Positions 26,012 to 34,984 are shown, numbered from the stretch's first letter. The stretch is DNA of 64,000 bases from an uncultured Eubacterium sp. (GCA_910584985.1 CAJUDJ010000007.1:9568-73567), one strand, 5' to 3'. The notes: generated from the letters alone by a model not told the origin. Translations and numbers: made by a program.

Positions 26012-27094
26012 TTATATAAATTCCAACATATTTTTCATCAAGTGTGCCGAAGATGAAAAAAACGCTTTATAAGCCTTGCAGAAATCCGTGTTAGCCTTAT
26101 TTCGTTTACACCCGCCGCCTCTGCACAGGTTAAAATAACCGCAGCTTCTGCATTTTTCATCAGCAAAACAGTTTTCCTTAAGAAATTTTCTGTGCTTTTC
26201 ACTGTTAAGCATATGCAGGAAAGATTGCTGATTTATATTGCCGATTTCCCATTCATCCGTGCAGTAAAAATCGCAGGGATATACCGTGCCGTCCCCTTCA
26301 ACAACAAACTGCACGGAACAAAAGCCGTTCATGGAGCATTGTTCTGCGTGTTTTCCCTGAAGCAAAAGCAGATAATTATCAAAAGTGCGCACAGATATTC
26401 TGTTTTTGCGCATATTATCATTGTAATAAAGCTTAAATGCCTTTTCGAGGAAGAACAAATAATCATCATTGTTCATATATAAATCGCTGTTATACTCGCT
26501 TTTAAACGGCTTAAGACAATTAATATACTGAAGATTAAATATATGATTCTGTTTCATAAACTTATAATGCTCGCGCACGGAATTTGCCAGTTTTTTTGTT
26601 ACAACAGACAACACATTGAATTCCACATCAAACTGCTGAAGCAGTCTGATTCCATTAAAAACATCCTGAAAGGAAGCACTTCCGTCAGGATAAACACGGT
26701 AAGCATTCTGTACTTCATTACCGTCAAGCGAAACACCGAGCAAAAAATGATTTTCCTTAAAAAAAGCACACCAATCCGCATTTAACAGCGTGCCGTTTGT
26801 TTGCAGACAATATGTAATTTTTGAACTATAAATATTATGAACCCGGATAAGGTCTGCAAAGGCTTTATAGAAGTTGATTCCAGCAAGCAAAGGTTCACCG
26901 CCCTGAAAAGTAAAAATCATTTCTGAACCCTTTGCGAATTCAACGGCGGCTTTAATGATATTTTCTGCCGTATTTATGGACATCATGCCCTTTGAATATT
27001 CCCTTCTTTCCGAAGCCAGCGAGGAATAAAAACAGTATTCACAGTTCAGATTACACACAGAGGAAGCTGGCTTAATCATTACGGAAATCGGCAT
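26012..27094 (-). CDS. Radical SAM/SPASM enzyme of the anaerobic sulfatase-maturase (anSME) type
   Basis: anSME enzymes convert a Cys or Ser of sulfatases to formylglycine. The 360-residue protein has the radical SAM motif CNLNCEYC (Cys14, Cys18, Cys21), the anSME-like FTFQGGEPLL and SLDGNEVQNAYRV, and a Cys-rich SPASM C-terminus (CSMNGFCSVQF, YPCDFYC, CRSCGYFNLCRGGGC) for auxiliary Fe-S clusters. It overlaps the Sir2 gene by 16 bp. No sulfatase is present in the window, so the target may be elsewhere or different. Confidence 0.85.
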   Translation of the reverse strand: MPISVMIKPASSVCNLNCEYCFYSSLASERREYSKGMMSINTAENIIKAAVEFAKGSEMIFTFQGGEPLLAGINFYKAFADLIRVHNIYSSKITYCLQTNGTLLNADWCAFFKENHFLLGVSLDGNEVQNAYRVYPDGSASFQDVFNGIRLLQQFDVEFNVLSVVTKKLANSVREHYKFMKQNHIFNLQYINCLKPFKSEYNSDLYMNNDDYLFFLEKAFKLYYNDNMRKNRISVRTFDNYLLLLQGKHAEQCSMNGFCSVQFVVEGDGTVYPCDFYCTDEWEIGNINQQSFLHMLNSEKHRKFLKENCFADEKCRSCGYFNLCRGGGCKRNKANTDFCKAYKAFFSSSAHLMKNMLEFI

Positions 27095-27807
27095 TCGTTC
27101 ACCTCTATTTCATTCAAAACCCCGCCTATATTTTTACGGATAACCAACTCGGCCCTGCTGTCTGCCGACGTTGGCGTTTTATTAATCAGAACAAAATGCC
27201 TGCCGCTGAAATAAGAAAGAAAACCGGCAGCCGGGTACACGGCAAGGCTTGTTCCGGCAACAATCAGGCAGTCTGCATCGGCGATTGCATCCACTGCTCC
27301 ACTAACGGTTTCACTGTTAAGCCCCTCTTCATATAAAACAACATCCGGCTTAACAATACCGCCGCAGGCCTCACAGCACGGAATACCTTTTGAATTTAAA
27401 ATATATTCTGCCGAATGGAATTTTCCGCATTTTGTGCAGTAATTCCTTAAAACCGATCCGTGCAGCTCAAAAACCTTTCTGCTGCCTGCTTTTTGATGCA
27501 GTCCGTCTATATTCTGCGTTACAACTGCGGCAAGTCTGCCTGCGTTTTCAAGCTCAGCAAGCTTAAGGTGTGCCGGATTCGGCTGTGCATCCAAACAAAG
27601 CATTTTATCTCTGTAAAACTGATAAAAATATTCTGTATGGCTGCAAAAGAATGTATGCGACAAAATTTCCTCAGGCGGATAATCATATTTCCGATTATAT
27701 AAACCGTCCACCGAGCGAAAATCCGGTATTCCGCTTTCCGTTGAAACACCTGCACCGCCGAAAAAAACAATTTTTCTGCTGTCATCCATAATCTGCTGCA
27801 AGTTCAT
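27079..27807 (-). CDS. NAD-dependent protein deacylase, Sir2 family
   Basis: Removes acyl groups from lysines using NAD+. The 242-residue protein has GAGVSTESGIPDFRS, TQNIDGLHQKAG, the catalytic His in ELHGSVLRNYC and a four-Cys zinc site (CTKC and CEAC). Start chosen at ATG 27807, preceded by AGGTGAG; the frame continues 16 codons upstream but would overlap the tautomerase gene. It lies between the tautomerase and the radical SAM gene in one operon. Confidence 0.92.
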   Translation of the reverse strand: MNLQQIMDDSRKIVFFGGAGVSTESGIPDFRSVDGLYNRKYDYPPEEILSHTFFCSHTEYFYQFYRDKMLCLDAQPNPAHLKLAELENAGRLAAVVTQNIDGLHQKAGSRKVFELHGSVLRNYCTKCGKFHSAEYILNSKGIPCCEACGGIVKPDVVLYEEGLNSETVSGAVDAIADADCLIVAGTSLAVYPAAGFLSYFSGRHFVLINKTPTSADSRAELVIRKNIGGVLNEIEVNECRFP

Positions 27808-27827
27808 TTTCTCACCTGTATCCGTTA

Positions 27828-28166
27828 TCAGAAATTCATATTGTTCCAGCCCCACTGCGTTGTACCGCTGTATTTTACATACAGCTTATCAGCAGGAATG
27901 GAAAGTTCCTCTTTAAAAATTCTGCAAACTGCTTTTGTCATTTCTTCACACTGTGCATCGGTTGATTTTCCAAAAACAGAAATATCCACAAACGCCATTG
28001 GCGTTTCTTCGCCTTTGAAATACATTGTGCATTTGTCCTCAAAGCTTATCATAAGCCAGCTTTCGCTTTTTCCGAGAATTTCGATTGCTTTGCCCAATTT
28101 AGCTTTCAGTGCAAGCGCCTTTTCTTTGCTGATTTCCACATTTGTGTTCGTATTGATAAATGGCAT
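27828..28166 (-). CDS. MIF-like tautomerase
   Basis: A 112-residue member of the macrophage migration inhibitory factor/phenylpyruvate tautomerase branch of the tautomerase superfamily. After Met removal the catalytic N-terminal Pro is available (MPFINTNTNVEISKEK). The family segments GKSESWLMISFEDKCTMYF and VDISVFGKSTDAQCEEMTKAVC are clear. Length matches eukaryotic MIF (about 115), longer than 4-oxalocrotonate tautomerases (about 62). First gene of the operon with sir2 and the radical SAM enzyme; the natural substrate is unknown. Confidence 0.88.
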   Translation of the reverse strand: MPFINTNTNVEISKEKALALKAKLGKAIEILGKSESWLMISFEDKCTMYFKGEETPMAFVDISVFGKSTDAQCEEMTKAVCRIFKEELSIPADKLYVKYSGTTQWGWNNMNF

Positions 28167-28255
28167 AATAAATCTCCTTTATTTTTTTCATTTATTGTAG
28201 TATAATTAATAAGCTAAGTCAATATAACAATATTACTTTAAGGAATGTTTAAAAT

Positions 28256-29281
28256 ATGCAAAAAGTTTTAATTGCGCTTTCAGGCGGTGTAGATTCCTCC
28301 GCCGCAGCCGGAATCATAAAAAAGGAATACGAAGCAATCGGGGCTACAATGAAGCTTTACTGCAGCAGTGAAGCAGACATCAGCGATGCAAAAAGCATAT
28401 GCAGAAAAATCGGCATACCTTTTCATCTGCTTGATTTTAAAGAGGATTTTGAAAACACGGTTATTGCGGATTTTATTAATACCTACAAAAACGGCGGCAC
28501 GCCGAATCCCTGCATTGTGTGCAACCGAATCATGAAATTCGGCAAACTGCTTGAGACTGCCGAAAAGCTCGGATGCGATGGAATCGCCACAGGGCATTAT
28601 GCAAATATTGAATTCCGTAACGGAAGATACTGCCTGAAAAAAGCCACGGATTTATCAAAAGACCAGAGCTATGTGCTTTACGGATTAACACAAAGCCAGC
28701 TTGCAAAAACCATTTTTCCCCTTGGAAATATGACAAAGGAGAAAGCCCGAAATCTGGCAGGCAGCATGGATTTTCAAAATTCACATAAAAAAGAAAGCCA
28801 GGATATATGCTTTGTTCCGGACGGTGATTATTTTAAATTTATAGAAAGCTATACAGGAGAAAAATTTAAGGAAGGATATTTCAAAGACAAAAACGGAAAT
28901 ATCCTCGGAAAACACAAAGGTATAGAAAAATATACAATCGGGCAGAGAAAAGGACTTGGCCTTGCTTTGCCGCAGCCGATGTATGTTTGTGAAAAAAACA
29001 CAGACAGAAACGAAGTTATCCTCTGCACAAACGAAGAGCTTTTTGAAAAAGAGGTGTTTATAAATCATTTCAACTGGGTAAGTATGGAAAATCCGAATAC
29101 AGAATTCAAAGCAACAGCAAAAATCAGATACAATATGAAAGAACAGCCCTGCACGGTTTATCCCCTTACTGACACAGAGATTAAAATTATTTTTGACAAA
29201 CCGCAGAGAGCCATAACAAAGGGACAGTCTGCCGTTATTTATAATGAAGACTATGTAATCGGCGGCGGAATTATAGAATAA
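28256..29281 (+). CDS. mnmA: tRNA-specific 2-thiouridylase MnmA
   Basis: Thiolates U34 of tRNA-Glu, -Gln and -Lys using persulfide sulfur. The 341-residue protein has the PP-loop SGGVDSS (residues 9-15), the first catalytic Cys in NPCIVCNRIMKFG, ATGHYA, SKDQSYVLYGL, and the second Cys in ESQDICFVPDGDY. RBS AAGGAA before the ATG at 28256. The sulfur donor could be a cysteine desulfurase such as the one at 21917 (inference). Confidence 0.95.
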   Translation: MQKVLIALSGGVDSSAAAGIIKKEYEAIGATMKLYCSSEADISDAKSICRKIGIPFHLLDFKEDFENTVIADFINTYKNGGTPNPCIVCNRIMKFGKLLETAEKLGCDGIATGHYANIEFRNGRYCLKKATDLSKDQSYVLYGLTQSQLAKTIFPLGNMTKEKARNLAGSMDFQNSHKKESQDICFVPDGDYFKFIESYTGEKFKEGYFKDKNGNILGKHKGIEKYTIGQRKGLGLALPQPMYVCEKNTDRNEVILCTNEELFEKEVFINHFNWVSMENPNTEFKATAKIRYNMKEQPCTVYPLTDTEIKIIFDKPQRAITKGQSAVIYNEDYVIGGGIIE

Positions 29282-29306
29282 AAATCAAACAGCAGAGTAA
29301 AACACA

Positions 29307-30214
29307 ATGAATTTCACAAAAAAGGATTATAAAAAAAGATATAATATAGAAGCATATTCCCTTGCGCCCACTGCATTTGATAAGCTGCCAAACAGCAGCA
29401 TCGGGCTTTATTGGGGAGAAGGCCACGGCAGCTCACGCATTATTAACAAGAAAAAGATTGTAAAATGTGCATTTGAAATGATACCTGACGGAATGACGCT
29501 TACCATGCGCCATCCGAAATATATCAGCCTTGCGCCTGCTGAATACGAAAAACAGGCATCTCTGCACGATGACTTTCTGGTTGGAAAGGAGCATCCATGG
29601 GGTATGATTCCGTTTGAGCATCCTGAATGGAAGCCGCTTCTTAACAAATGCAAGCACAGTTTTCGGACGGAGAAATGCCCTGGGGCCGTGATACAACCGT
29701 GTCTGTTATAAATCATATGGAATTTCTTCGCCAATGCAGGGATTACGGTTTATCCACATTAAGCCTTGAGCATAAAAGAGGAAAACAACAACTACCATTT
29801 GATGAAATGGAAGGATGTTTATATCACAGAAGCTGAACTGAAAAGGAACCGTCTTCCCTATTTTCCCTTATCTTTAAAGGAAAATAAAATCAGCGTATTT
29901 GATTACTTAAATGCACATCTTGGCTTTGTTCCGTGCCTTGGTAATCTGAAAATCAACGGCAATACAGCCGAATTTGATTTATATAATTTCGGCATGGGCG
30001 CTCCCATGGATTATAGAATGATCGTAAAATCGCTGATAAAAAACATACTGTTTGTGAGAATATGAGCGATATATGCCAGTTTACAAGCACCCATTTCAAA
30101 ACGGAATTTGAAAACAGTCTTGCAATCAGAATAGAAAGAAAAAATGTGCCGCTTCTTACATACCGCCTTGCCAATTCCGTTGAATATGAAAACGGATGGA
30201 ATCAAATATTGTGA
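29307..30214 (+). pseudogene. Frameshifted gene of unknown function
   Basis: A ~300-codon coding region is broken into four pieces in alternating frames. It starts at ATG 29307 (25 bp after mnmA); after about 29659 it continues in another frame (QFSDGEMPWGRDTTVSVINH), returns to the first near 29770-29790 (KEENNNYHLMKWKDVYITEAE), and shifts again near 30060 (MSDICQFTSTHFKTEFEN), ending with TGA at 30212-30214. The first shift fits loss of one T from a TTTT run. All pieces have plausible protein composition and join smoothly. I do not recognise the family. Either a decaying gene or indel errors in the assembly. Confidence 0.65.
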
Positions 30215-30234
30215 TTGTTTATCTGAATTTATAC

Positions 30235-30270
30235 AAAAAACTGCCCGATAAAATAATCGGACAGTTTTTT
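30235..30270. terminator. Bidirectional terminator between the frameshifted gene and the XRE regulator
   Basis: AAAAAACTGCCCGAT pairs with ATCGGACAGTTTTTT with one mismatch, flanked by A and T tracts on either strand. Confidence 0.85.
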
Positions 30271-30272
30271 AT

Positions 30273-30938
30273 TTACTTTTTATCATTTGCTCTGCTTCCG
30301 GTTTCCTTTTTTGATTTTAGCTTATAAATACCAAAACCGATAACAAGACCGAACATTGCCACACCCGCACCAATCGGAATCATTATAAATTCAGGCATAT
30401 TGATTTTATGAAATGCAATCGTATTGGCTGCATCAAATGTGGCAGACCCCGCAAGCATATACATAATGCCGAATAAAAGTGCTGAAAACCATTTCCATTT
30501 TCCGTAATAATCATTCTTTCCGATAAGTAAGGCAGTAACAAAGGTGGCAACAGGAAGAATAATATAAAGAGCCATAATTGTGTAACCGATAACATCTTCC
30601 CTGCCGAAAAGCCAGAATGAAAGAACGGCAACGAGCCATACAGCAAAATAAGATAAAATCAGAATAAGCCTTGATATTCGGGTTTTACTTTTCACGATAT
30701 TTGTGCTTTCTTCCAGATAATGCAGATAGGACGGCACAGGCGCTTTCCCTTTCAGCAGTTCATCCAGGCTGACGGTGTATAAATCACTCATTTTAACAAC
30801 GCTGATAATATCAGGATATGTTTTTTCATTTTCCCAGTTTGATACTGTCTGTCTGCTTACACCAAGTGCCTCGGCAGCCTGTTCCTGCGTAAATTCTGCT
30901 TTTATGCGTGCATTTTTTATTTTAAATCCAATATCCAT
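30273..30938 (-). CDS. XRE-family regulator with membrane-spanning C-terminal domain
   Basis: A 221-residue protein. The HTH_3 domain occupies residues 5-60 (FTQEQAAEALGVSRQTVSNWENEKTYPDIISVVKMSDLYTVSLDELL). After a linker there are four to five TM helices (for example LILILSYFAVWLVAVLSFWLF and FIMIPIGAGVAMFGLVIGFGIY) and a short basic tail. Membrane-tethered XRE regulators of this build are common in Firmicutes; the signal and targets are unknown. A palindrome at 30992-31008 is a candidate autoregulatory site. Confidence 0.85.
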   Translation of the reverse strand: MDIGFKIKNARIKAEFTQEQAAEALGVSRQTVSNWENEKTYPDIISVVKMSDLYTVSLDELLKGKAPVPSYLHYLEESTNIVKSKTRISRLILILSYFAVWLVAVLSFWLFGREDVIGYTIMALYIILPVATFVTALLIGKNDYYGKWKWFSALLFGIMYMLAGSATFDAANTIAFHKINMPEFIMIPIGAGVAMFGLVIGFGIYKLKSKKETGSRANDKK

Positions 30939-30960
30939 TTAAAAACCTCCCCTCAGCTGT

Positions 30961-31008
30961 ATCATACAGAAAAATCCGGGGTTTGTCTATCAAATGACCT
31001 TGTCATTT
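30961..31008 (-). promoter_or_regulatory. Promoter and palindromic operator candidate of the XRE regulator
   Basis: On the minus strand, TAGACA (30989-30984), a 17-base spacer and TATGAT (30966-30961). Immediately upstream is the perfect palindrome AAATGAC-CTT-GTCATTT (30992-31008), a likely XRE-type binding site. Confidence 0.45.
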
Positions 31009-31065
31009 CTGAATTTATTCTGTCAAAATTCTTTTACATATTGAATTTCTGCTGCTTTTTAAGAA

Positions 31066-31404
31066 TCAGGGCACAAAAACAAAATGAATCAGCAGCATAT
31101 AACCGATTGTGCCGGCAGCAATGCTCAGCAGCGTGTTTCGTTTCCACAGATGCATACCTGCCGTGATTATCACACCAATCAGCTTCGGCACGATGATATT
31201 GAAATCTCCTGTTGTAAAATCGGAAATGCAGTAAATAATCAGCACACCGATGATTGCAGTGGGCAGAATATCACCAAGATATTTTATAAATTTCGGAACG
31301 CCTTTTTTTCCGCCGAAAAGTGCAAACGGCACAACTCTTGTAATAAATGTGCATACAGCGGCAACTGCAATCATAAGCATTACCTGTGTGTTGGAAAGAG
31401 GCAT
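31066..31404 (-). CDS. azlD: Branched-chain amino acid exporter small subunit AzlD
   Basis: Small partner of AzlC in a two-component exporter of branched-chain amino acids. The 112-residue protein has three to four TM helices and the AzlD-type segment TFITRVVPFALFGGKKGVP. It follows azlC with a 1-bp gap on the same strand. Direction and substrate come from family knowledge. Confidence 0.88.
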   Translation of the reverse strand: MPLSNTQVMLMIAVAAVCTFITRVVPFALFGGKKGVPKFIKYLGDILPTAIIGVLIIYCISDFTTGDFNIIVPKLIGVIITAGMHLWKRNTLLSIAAGTIGYMLLIHFVFVP

Positions 31405-31405
31405 T

Positions 31406-32110
31406 TCAGTTTACCCCCTTTTTCTGAATCAAAGGCTTCAGTGCTGAAAGCAAAGCAACCGTGAGAATAAGGGACAGAAGAAGAAATTTATCAGCGCCGA
31501 AAACAATTAAACATAAAACAGCGCATACAATGCCGATGATACCTGCAAACTTATTTTTTGCTTCTATCATCTGATCTATATAAATAACAACAAAAAGTGC
31601 TGTCATTGAAAAATCAACACCTGTAAAATCAATCGGAATCAGCTGGCCTGCAAGTGCACCGATTACAGAGCCCAAAATCCAGTAAATATGATCAAACAGA
31701 CCGATAAAATATCTTGCCATTACCTCATCCACATCAGCGGGAACGGTATGTATGGAAGTGTTTACGGAATAGGTTTCATCCGTAAGCGAAAAAATCATAA
31801 AAGGATAGCGCCATCCGCCCTTTTTAAAGGTTTCAACATAGGATAAACCGTAAAATATATGGCGGGAATTCACAAACAGCGTCATAAAAGCAACTGTGGG
31901 CAGCGATGCAGCCGAGCTTAACAGAGAAACAAGAAGGAACTGGCCCGAACCTGCATAAACAACAACCGAAATTAAAATTGCCCATAAAACAGTATAGCCT
32001 GCTTCATACAGCATAATGCCGAAAGCAGAGCCGAGAAAAAGATAGCCGAAAAGCACGGGCAATGATTTTTTTAAAGCAAATTTAATGGTTTGAATTCTGC
32101 TTGTTTTCAT
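31406..32110 (-). CDS. azlC: Branched-chain amino acid exporter large subunit AzlC
   Basis: A 234-residue, multi-TM AzlC/YgaZ-family protein. Diagnostic segments are FGYLFLGSAFGIMLYEAGY, VYAGSGQFLLVSLL, FVNSRHIFYGLSYVE and LTDETYSVN. It forms the exporter with AzlD just downstream. No Lrp/AzlB-type repressor is next to it. Confidence 0.92.
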   Translation of the reverse strand: MKTSRIQTIKFALKKSLPVLFGYLFLGSAFGIMLYEAGYTVLWAILISVVVYAGSGQFLLVSLLSSAASLPTVAFMTLFVNSRHIFYGLSYVETFKKGGWRYPFMIFSLTDETYSVNTSIHTVPADVDEVMARYFIGLFDHIYWILGSVIGALAGQLIPIDFTGVDFSMTALFVVIYIDQMIEAKNKFAGIIGIVCAVLCLIVFGADKFLLLSLILTVALLSALKPLIQKKGVN

Positions 32111-32176
32111 AATTACCTCTTACAGAAAAAACTATTAGTTATTATATAAAAATAAATGCAAACTTTCAACAAAATC

Positions 32177-32205
32177 TTGTATTTATTTTGATATAATGAT
32201 AAAAT
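32177..32205 (+). promoter_or_regulatory. Probable sigma-A promoter of ppa
   Basis: TTGTAT (32177-32182) and TAAAAT (32200-32205) are 17 bases apart, shortly before the GAGAGG RBS of ppa. A second -10-like TATAAT at 32192 lacks a good -35. Confidence 0.4.
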
Positions 32206-32229
32206 CATATAAGAAAGAGAGGAATTCGT

Positions 32230-32763
32230 ATGAATATATGGCACAATATATCCCCAAAAAGAATAAGGAAAGACAGATTTTATGCCGTTATTGAAATTTC
32301 AAAAGGCGGCAAGAACAAATATGAACTGGATAAGGAAACAGGCATGCTGAAGCTTGACCGTGTGCTTTTCACATCCACCCACTACCCTGCCAATTACGGA
32401 TTTATTCCAAGAACCTATGCCAGCGACAAGGACCCGCTTGATGTGCTTGTGCTATGCAGCGAACAGATTCAGCCGATGACAATTGTTGAATGTGTTCCGA
32501 TAGGTGTTCTGATTATGGAGGACAGCGGCGCAAAGGATGAAAAAATCATTGCTGTTCCCGTGAATGACCCGAACTATAACTGCTATGAAAATATTGACCA
32601 GCTTCCCAGCCACCGCTTTGATGAAATCAAGCATTTCTTCGAGGTTTATAAAACACTTGAAAATGACAAAAGCACTTCTGTAACCGAGGTGCAGAACAGA
32701 GAGGCAGCCGAAATAATCATTGAAAGCTGCATTGAAGAATACATAAAGAAATTTCAGATGTAA
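32230..32763 (+). CDS. ppa: Inorganic pyrophosphatase, family I
   Basis: Hydrolyses pyrophosphate to drive biosynthesis. The 177-residue protein has the soluble family I fold: EISKGGKNKYELDKETG, YPANYGFIPRTYA and the metal-binding signature DKDPLDVLVL. Length is typical of bacterial hexameric enzymes. Own RBS (GAGAGGAATTCGT before ATG), monocistronic with a strong terminator. Confidence 0.95.
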   Translation: MNIWHNISPKRIRKDRFYAVIEISKGGKNKYELDKETGMLKLDRVLFTSTHYPANYGFIPRTYASDKDPLDVLVLCSEQIQPMTIVECVPIGVLIMEDSGAKDEKIIAVPVNDPNYNCYENIDQLPSHRFDEIKHFFEVYKTLENDKSTSVTEVQNREAAEIIIESCIEEYIKKFQM

Positions 32764-32769
32764 ACGCAA

Positions 32770-32797
32770 AAAGCTCCCCGAATATTCGGGGAGCTTT
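32770..32797. terminator. Bidirectional terminator between ppa and the ABC exporter permease gene
   Basis: The palindrome AAAGCTCCCCGAA/TTCGGGGAGCTTT has A and T tracts on its flanks. Confidence 0.88.
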
Positions 32798-32820
32798 GTT
32801 TATCCAAACCTGCATATTAC

Positions 32821-34068
32821 CTATGATTTTTTCAGCATTTTAAAAATTGTGCTTATTTTAGGGGTTGTTCCGTAAAGCAGAACGCCTGTGCGGTATATTT
32901 TTGCAGAAAGAATTCCCGTACCTATCACTGTAACAATAAGAATCGCAATGGAAATGATGATTTCATAAACAGGCACGGTGCTCATGGCAATTCTGGTAAA
33001 CATAGCTATCGGCGATGTAAACGGAATATAAGAGCACACTTTCATCAGGGTATTATCCACATTGCCGCTTGTAAGGGAAAATACAACCACAAAAAAGGCT
33101 ATAATGAAAAGCATTGTAATCGGCATTACAGATGTGTTTATATCTTCAAGCTTTGAAGCCGTAGAACCGACTGCACCGTAAAGAAAAGCATAAATCAGAA
33201 ATCCCAGAAGGAAGAAAACAAGCATATAGATAAGAATGGAGAAAGGAATATTGAAACTGGAAGCAATCATTCCCTTATCATCCCACTGCTGCTTGTTAAT
33301 GTTATAGCACACAAAAGCAGTGCCGAAAATTGCCGTTATCTGAATTAAACCGGCAACACAGGAGGATATAACCTTGCCGAACATCATACTTGTGGGCTTT
33401 GCGCTGGTAATCAGCATTTCCATCGCCCGTGAGCTTTTTTCCGTTGCCACATTTGTTGCAACCATCTGACCGTAGAGCAATATCACCATATACAGTGCAA
33501 AAACCATAATATAAGTGTAAATAAAATTCTGCATCTGGTCTTCACCTGTTACAATCTGATTATGCTGAATCTCTGCACCCATTATCTGCTGTGCCTGTTC
33601 AGGAGAAACGCCGTTTTCCAGCATAGCAGTCATTCTGTAAACGGATTTCAGAATTTCATCGACAGCGGCTGTATTTGCATCATACATGGAAAGATTATTT
33701 ACAAAATAAGTGTAATCCGTTAAGGAATGAATGGCAAATGCACAATCGGCTTCCTCATTTTTAATTTTGTTTTGTATTTCCTCTGCCGATTCATCGGTGA
33801 AAACCACCTCATAATCGGGAAAAGCGGAAGAAAATGCTGAATTCAGCTGACTACCGCCGATTTCGGAAAGAGCAGAATCCGCAGTTATCAGCATAATTCG
33901 GCTTTTCGTATCGTTATCAGGCGAATTGTTTTTGAAGCTTTCTGCAATTCTGGGAAAAAACAATACGCCGATTATAACTGCCATCATAAATATGGTTACA
34001 CCAAGATAAACTTTATTGGCAAGATAATTTTTCAGTTCAAATTTAAATATTTTTAAAAACTGCTTCAT
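32821..34068 (-). CDS. ABC-2 type exporter permease (NatB-like)
   Basis: A 415-residue permease: one N-terminal TM helix (about 19-40), a ~150-residue extracytoplasmic domain, then five to six TM helices. ATNVATEKSSRAMEMLITSAKP is the conserved coupling segment of NatB/ABC-2 permeases with linked ATPases. It overlaps the ATPase gene by 4 bp. Substrate unknown; relatives export Na+, peptides or drugs. Expression is probably controlled by the leader at 34985-35132. Confidence 0.85.
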   Translation of the reverse strand: MKQFLKIFKFELKNYLANKVYLGVTIFMMAVIIGVLFFPRIAESFKNNSPDNDTKSRIMLITADSALSEIGGSQLNSAFSSAFPDYEVVFTDESAEEIQNKIKNEEADCAFAIHSLTDYTYFVNNLSMYDANTAAVDEILKSVYRMTAMLENGVSPEQAQQIMGAEIQHNQIVTGEDQMQNFIYTYIMVFALYMVILLYGQMVATNVATEKSSRAMEMLITSAKPTSMMFGKVISSCVAGLIQITAIFGTAFVCYNINKQQWDDKGMIASSFNIPFSILIYMLVFFLLGFLIYAFLYGAVGSTASKLEDINTSVMPITMLFIIAFFVVVFSLTSGNVDNTLMKVCSYIPFTSPIAMFTRIAMSTVPVYEIIISIAILIVTVIGTGILSAKIYRTGVLLYGTTPKISTIFKMLKKS

Positions 34069-34970
34069 TTGCTTTCCTCCTCGTCCTGCCCGCCGGCATA
34101 TTCAACAAATATATCATTTAAAGACGGTTCAAACACCTTTATTTCATCTGTGTCATAACAATCTGCAAGCTGCTTCATAACACTTTTCTTATCCTCGGGA
34201 GAAGCAAGGTGAATCAGTACTGCATCCTTTTCGAAATCACTGCACATTGTTTTGAAGTCCGCTTTAATGGCACTTTTTTGTGCAGAACGCACAACAATTT
34301 TATTTCTCGGATAATTTCGCTTTATCTCGTTCAGATTTCCCGATAATACAATTTTTCCGTTATTCAGTATTGCAATATCCGTGCAGAATTCCTCAATGTA
34401 ATTCATTTGATGGCTTGAGAAAAACACAGCCTTTCCCTTGTCAATTTCTTCTTTAACAACATCTTTAAGAAGCATGGCATTCACAGGATCCAGGCCTGAA
34501 AACGGCTCATCCAGAATTATAATCTGCGGATTATGTGCAAGTGCCGTTATAAGCTGAATTTTCTGCTGATTTCCCTTTGAAAGCGTATCCAGACGCTTGT
34601 TTCTGTATTCCTGCATCTGAAGCCTTTGCAGCCAGTAATCAACTGACCGAACCGCATCTGTTTTCTTCATTCCTTTAAGTTCGGCAAAATAAACAAGCTG
34701 ATCTATTATTTTCTTTTTGGGATAAAGCCCTCTTTCCTCGGGAAGATAACCGAATTTAACTTTATTGTAATCAATAGGCTTTCCGTCAACAAGAATTTCA
34801 CCGCTGTTTGCGGGAAATACATTCATCAGAATCCGGATTGAAGTGGTTTTTCCGGCACCGTTTCTTCCAAGCAGGCCAAAGGCCTTGCCGCCCTCTGCCT
34901 TTACCGAAACATTTTTCAGCACCTGTTTTTCCCCGAATCTTTTTTCAATGTTTTTCATTTCCAGAACCAT
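34065..34970 (-). CDS. ABC exporter ATP-binding protein (NatA-like)
   Basis: A 301-residue ATPase with Walker A GLLGRNGAGKTTSIR, the Q-loop region FGYLPEERGLYP, signature LSKGNQQKIQ, Walker B IIILDEPFSGLDP and the H-loop in FFSSHQMN. The C-terminal ~80 residues are typical of NatA-type ATPases paired with ABC-2 permeases. A strong GGAGGG RBS precedes the ATG at 34970, directly after the leader terminator. Confidence 0.92.
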   Translation of the reverse strand: MVLEMKNIEKRFGEKQVLKNVSVKAEGGKAFGLLGRNGAGKTTSIRILMNVFPANSGEILVDGKPIDYNKVKFGYLPEERGLYPKKKIIDQLVYFAELKGMKKTDAVRSVDYWLQRLQMQEYRNKRLDTLSKGNQQKIQLITALAHNPQIIILDEPFSGLDPVNAMLLKDVVKEEIDKGKAVFFSSHQMNYIEEFCTDIAILNNGKIVLSGNLNEIKRNYPRNKIVVRSAQKSAIKADFKTMCSDFEKDAVLIHLASPEDKKSVMKQLADCYDTDEIKVFEPSLNDIFVEYAGGQDEEESK

Positions 34971-34984
34971 AAAATTCCCTCCAA

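Noticed and set aside
27808..27855. Longer Sir2 start at 27855
   Set aside because: It would overlap the tautomerase gene and lacks an RBS; AGGTGAG precedes the ATG at 27807.
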